Origin: JBGOUV01 sp041477815
GTDB taxonomy: Bacteria; Acidobacteriota; Terriglobia; Bryobacterales; JACQDG01
Direction of reading: 5' to 3'
DNA length: 7,582 nt
NCBI GenBank assembly: GCA_041477815.1
Contig: JBGOUV010000347.1
Location: 1 to 7,582, forward strand
The number at the start of each line of letters is the position of its first letter. Position 1 is the first letter of the stretch. Shown here piece after piece: positions 4,533-7,582 of the stretch. A model generated the notes under the pieces. That model did not search any database. It saw only the letters and a program-made list of their open reading frames with translations, and had not been told where the DNA came from. A program made the position numbers and the translations under genes.

Positions 4533-7500
4533 TAGAATTTGTACTTCAGCCCAAACTGCATTTCCCGATTGTTGATAACCGTGGACGAGATGCGTCCAAA
4601 GTCGGCCGCGCCCAGGCTCCGGCTCGGGGCGTTGAACTGGGGGGTGTTCAGGAAGTTGAACGACTCGAACCGGAACTGGACTGCGTGGCCTTCCTTGATG
4701 CGGAACTCCTTGAAGAGGGAGAAGTCCCAGGTTTTCTGGGCGGGAGCGTCGAAGAGCGTGACGCCGGCGTTGCCGTATCCCTTAGGACCGAGGTAGATGC
4801 CCTCGCCGGCGCAACCGTCGCACTTGGAGCGAATGAACGCCGCCGTGTTGAACCAGCGGTCGAGGCTGCGGCCCTCCATGACGCGGTCCACTTTCTGCCC
4901 GGTCACGATGTGCGGGCGCGGGACGCTCTGGGCGCCGGTGTTATGGGAGTCGCCCGACTGGCTCACCGTCACCGGCAGGCCCGACTGCAACTGGATGATC
5001 CCGTTAATGGCCCAGCCGCCGAGTACCCCGCCCTTGAGTCCGGTAGCCTTGCGCATCCAGGGAATTTCCCAGATGTGGCTGAAGACGAACCGGAAGCGCT
5101 GGTCGATGTAGGAGCGGCCCCGGTCGGCTTCGCGGTCGCGGGGGTCTTGGGTGTAGTTGCTGCCGTAGGGAGGGCCTTCGTTGACGCTGTATCCGACCGA
5201 CGTAGCCTTCTGGTAGTTGAACGCGGCGTTGAAAGTGAGCCCTTTACTGAACCGCCTCTCGGCGCGGGCCTGGAGGGCGTTGTAGTTGGCGCTGGTGCCG
5301 GTTTCGAGGCGCCGCACCGTTCCCAGCTCCAGCAACCGGCTGGGGTCGCGGGAGTCGGCGTAGAACTGTATCGGACGCCGCGCTTGCACGGCGCCCAATC
5401 CGGGGTCGGGGTTGTTCCAGTTCTGCACCGGCATGTCGATGTTCGAAGCCTGGCTGCCCACGTAAGCGATCCCGGTGACGAACTGGCCTCCGAAGCTCTT
5501 TTCCAGTTCCGCCGACCATTGCCAAATGTCGTTGTTGAGGTAGAGCGACCGGTTGTTGCGGTCGGCCTGGAGGTTGCCCGTCATGACGATGGCCTGCGGT
5601 CCGCCGCCCACCGGGGTTCCGGCGAAGGGCCGGTCGAAGGTGGCGGTGGGAGTGTTGCGGTCGTTCTGGAACACCGTGGAACCCGAGAAGGGCGGATTCA
5701 GGCCGAGGATGTTGAAGTTGTTGGTCTGCTGGGGACTATAGAACGCGCCGGAGCCGAGGCGCAGGACCATGGTATTGCTGAGGCGGTACGCGACGCCCAG
5801 CCGGGGCATGATCTGCCGCCGGTTGACGTCGTAGAGGGCTTGGGACACCAGCGGGTCGGGCAGCAGCAGCGGAACCACGCGGCCGTTGACCTCGCGCGCC
5901 TCGCCCGGCGAGAAGGAGAGATTCCGGATCCGGCCGCCCACGTCGGTAGTGGGTCCGTACCAGTCGTAGCGGATTCCGAAGTTGATCGTAAGCTTCGAGG
6001 TGGCCTTGTAATCGTCGAGCCAGTACACGCCGAACTTATGCTGGCGGAGAACCGACAACGGCGATCCCTCGGCGGAGTTGGCGCTGAGCGGGAAGCCCAG
6101 CATAAACGCCGCAAAACCGTCGGGGATGCCCACGATGTCGCGGGTGAAGGCGATGACGCCGCGCGGGTTGTTGGAGCCCTGGTTATCCACCGGACCATTG
6201 CGATACTGGCCGCCAAACTTGAAGTTGTGTTTGCCGCGGTTGATGGTTACGTTGTCGGACCCTTCGTAAACCGAGTTCAGGTTTTTGGTGACGCCGGCGG
6301 AACCGAAGCCGCTGAAACCGGTGATGCTGATGTTGGGGACGCCTTCCTCGAGCGGGGTCAAGGGACGGTTGTTGTCGGCGGCCACGCGGATGTCCACGCC
6401 GAGGTCGCTGAGCTTGAAGGCGCTGTTGGTCTGCGTGGCCAGCGAATCGGCCCGGACGCGGTTGAAGCCGAACCGCACCTCGTTGAGCATGGTAGGGCTG
6501 ATGATCTTGGAATACCCCAGACCCAGATTCATGGCCCGGTAGCCGGTGATCTGGCGGCCCACGCGTATCAGAGGGTTGTTGTCCCAGGCGGACTCCACAA
6601 TCACGTAGCGGCCGAAAATGCGGTCGTTGTCGCCGAAGCGATGATCGATGCGGGTGAGGACTTGATCGCTGTTCAGCACCTGGTCGTTGGTTCCGGCGAG
6701 GTTCAGGGTGCTGCCGGCGGCGCGGGCCTCCGCGTCGATGTTGGGGAGCGGGAGGTAGCCGCCCTCCGGGTACGGGCTGGTGACCTTGGAGGTCAGCATA
6801 TTGGTGGCGACCCGGTTGATAAGGCTGGCCGGGATGACGTTGTTCGCGAACGGCGTGGTACCGGCGCCCGGCAGGCGGAGGGTTCGGGTGGTGGTCGGAG
6901 TGGCGTCGGTGGGATACCACCGGTTGCGCGGTATCAGGAGTTCGGAGAAGTCGCCGGCGCGCATGGCCGGAGTGGGGACGGCCGAGCGGGACGGAGTAGC
7001 GCGGATTTCACGCCGGGCTTCATAGTTGGCCAGCCAGAACGTCTTGTCGCGCACCAGCGGCCCCGAGACGATCCCGCCGAACTGGTTGCGCCGCAGCTTG
7101 TTCTTCTCGGCGGTGGTGGGCAGGAAGAAACCGCGGGCGTCGAGGGCGTCGTTGCGCAGGAATTCGAAAGCCGCTCCATGGATATCGTTAGTACCGGACC
7201 GGATGGCCACGTTGGCCTGCACGCCGGAATTCATCCCATACTCGGCCGAGTACACGGCGCTCTGGACCTTGAACTCCTCCACCGCCTCCACCGAGGGCAC
7301 AAACAGCATCGCGCTCTTGAAACCGTCCACCGCCACGACGCCGTCCAGGGTGATGTTCTGGTTGATGTCGCGCTGGCCGTTGGCCGAGAGGCCGACGATC
7401 TGACCCGGCATGGCGCGCTGGCCGATGGTCTGCTGGCCGTCGACGCCCATGCGGGAGGAGCCGTAGACGACGCCCGGCATGAGAGTCGCGGCCTGCGCGA

Positions 7501-7582
7501 AGTTGCGGCCGTTGAGCGGCAGCTCGACGATCCGCCGGTGGTCGATGACCGAGCCCAGGGTGGCGTCTTCGGTTTTGAGCAG
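4532..7582 (-). CDS. Oar-like TonB-dependent outer membrane receptor, 5' end outside window
   Basis: The reading frame stays open to the right edge, giving 1016 residues without the true N-terminus. The ATG at 7480 is internal, because the codons before it read VIDHRRIVELPLNGRNF, the conserved lead-in to the plug. The plug contains LPLNGRNF (21-28), NGQRDINQNITLDGV (about 68-82), VEAVEEFKVQSAVYSAEYG (about 98-116) and SGTNDIHGAAFEFLRND (about 129-145). The rest is a 22-stranded-type barrel ending NNREMQFGLKYKF, with the terminal Phe expected of an outer membrane protein. The missing N-terminus would normally carry a signal peptide and a carboxypeptidase-regulatory-like domain. The only cysteines seen form a CDGC motif in a late loop, probably a disulfide. 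Such receptors import large or scarce substrates using TonB energy. Substrate unknown; it heads the operon with the Tat protein and lactonase. Confidence 0.95.
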   Translation of the reverse strand: MLKTEDATLGSVIDHRRIVELPLNGRNFAQAATLMPGVVYGSSRMGVDGQQTIGQRAMPGQIVGLSANGQRDINQNITLDGVVAVDGFKSAMLFVPSVEAVEEFKVQSAVYSAEYGMNSGVQANVAIRSGTNDIHGAAFEFLRNDALDARGFFLPTTAEKNKLRRNQFGGIVSGPLVRDKTFWLANYEARREIRATPSRSAVPTPAMRAGDFSELLIPRNRWYPTDATPTTTRTLRLPGAGTTPFANNVIPASLINRVATNMLTSKVTSPYPEGGYLPLPNIDAEARAAGSTLNLAGTNDQVLNSDQVLTRIDHRFGDNDRIFGRYVIVESAWDNNPLIRVGRQITGYRAMNLGLGYSKIISPTMLNEVRFGFNRVRADSLATQTNSAFKLSDLGVDIRVAADNNRPLTPLEEGVPNISITGFSGFGSAGVTKNLNSVYEGSDNVTINRGKHNFKFGGQYRNGPVDNQGSNNPRGVIAFTRDIVGIPDGFAAFMLGFPLSANSAEGSPLSVLRQHKFGVYWLDDYKATSKLTINFGIRYDWYGPTTDVGGRIRNLSFSPGEAREVNGRVVPLLLPDPLVSQALYDVNRRQIMPRLGVAYRLSNTMVLRLGSGAFYSPQQTNNFNILGLNPPFSGSTVFQNDRNTPTATFDRPFAGTPVGGGPQAIVMTGNLQADRNNRSLYLNNDIWQWSAELEKSFGGQFVTGIAYVGSQASNIDMPVQNWNNPDPGLGAVQARRPIQFYADSRDPSRLLELGTVRRLETGTSANYNALQARAERRFSKGLTFNAAFNYQKATSVGYSVNEGPPYGSNYTQDPRDREADRGRSYIDQRFRFVFSHIWEIPWMRKATGLKGGVLGGWAINGIIQLQSGLPVTVSQSGDSHNTGAQSVPRPHIVTGQKVDRVMEGRSLDRWFNTAAFIRSKCDGCAGEGIYLGPKGYGNAGVTLFDAPAQKTWDFSLFKEFRIKEGHAVQFRFESFNFLNTPQFNAPSRSLGAADFGRISSTVINNREMQFGLKYKF

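Noticed and set aside
3744..4535. A 263-codon plus-strand frame opposite the Tat-protein gene
   Set aside because: Antisense shadow with Val/Gly/Glu-rich composition; the minus strand has a Tat signal and tight operon joins.
4532..7480. ATG at 7480 as the true start of the TonB-dependent receptor
   Set aside because: The frame remains open to the window edge and the upstream codons encode the conserved ELPLNGRNF motif, so the start is outside the window.

Overview
The window looks like chromosomal DNA from a GC-rich Acidobacteriota member, most likely the Solibacter/Bryobacter type. That placement is an inference. It rests on a very large Oar-like TonB-dependent receptor, a Tat-exported oxidoreductase-like protein of a kind common in Acidobacteriota and Planctomycetes, a PD40 beta-propeller protein and a single-copy-style DAHP synthase. 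No rRNA or tRNA gene, CRISPR array or phage gene is visible.

Layout: positions 1-135 hold the tail of an ISL3-type transposase and a probable IS end. Positions 136-301 are non-coding, with overlapping palindromes near 238-261 and a GC-rich hairpin at 294-311. A PD40/TolB-like beta-propeller gene lies on the minus strand (302-1279). Divergent from it, on the plus strand, is aroF (1479-2489), encoding a type I DAHP synthase, the first enzyme of aromatic amino acid synthesis. aroF converges with, and overlaps by its stop codon, a three-gene minus-strand operon. Read in its own direction, that operon encodes an Oar-like TonB-dependent receptor (5' end beyond the window edge, to 4532), a Tat-exported protein of unknown function (4532-3321) and an SMP-30/gluconolactonase-like enzyme (3316-2486). 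The joins are a TAATG stop/start overlap and a 4-nt gap, so the three products are probably made together and may handle one imported compound.

The most interesting element is the 160-nt stretch upstream of aroF. It reads as a complete ribosome-mediated transcription attenuator. A TTGACA promoter is followed by an 18-codon leader ORF, MRRVYAYFWSFRFTGPIP, in which six of nine consecutive residues are Tyr, Phe or Trp. Next comes a protector hairpin (1372-1393), a 12-nt antiterminator arm (1387-1398) containing the leader stop codon, and a strong intrinsic terminator (1437-1467) whose 5' arm and loop are perfectly complementary to that antiterminator arm. The aroF Shine-Dalgarno and start follow directly. 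The design predicts that shortage of charged tRNA for any of the three aromatic amino acids stalls the leader ribosome and opens transcription into aroF. The spacing suggests the leader ORF may be translated from a leaderless or nearly leaderless transcript.
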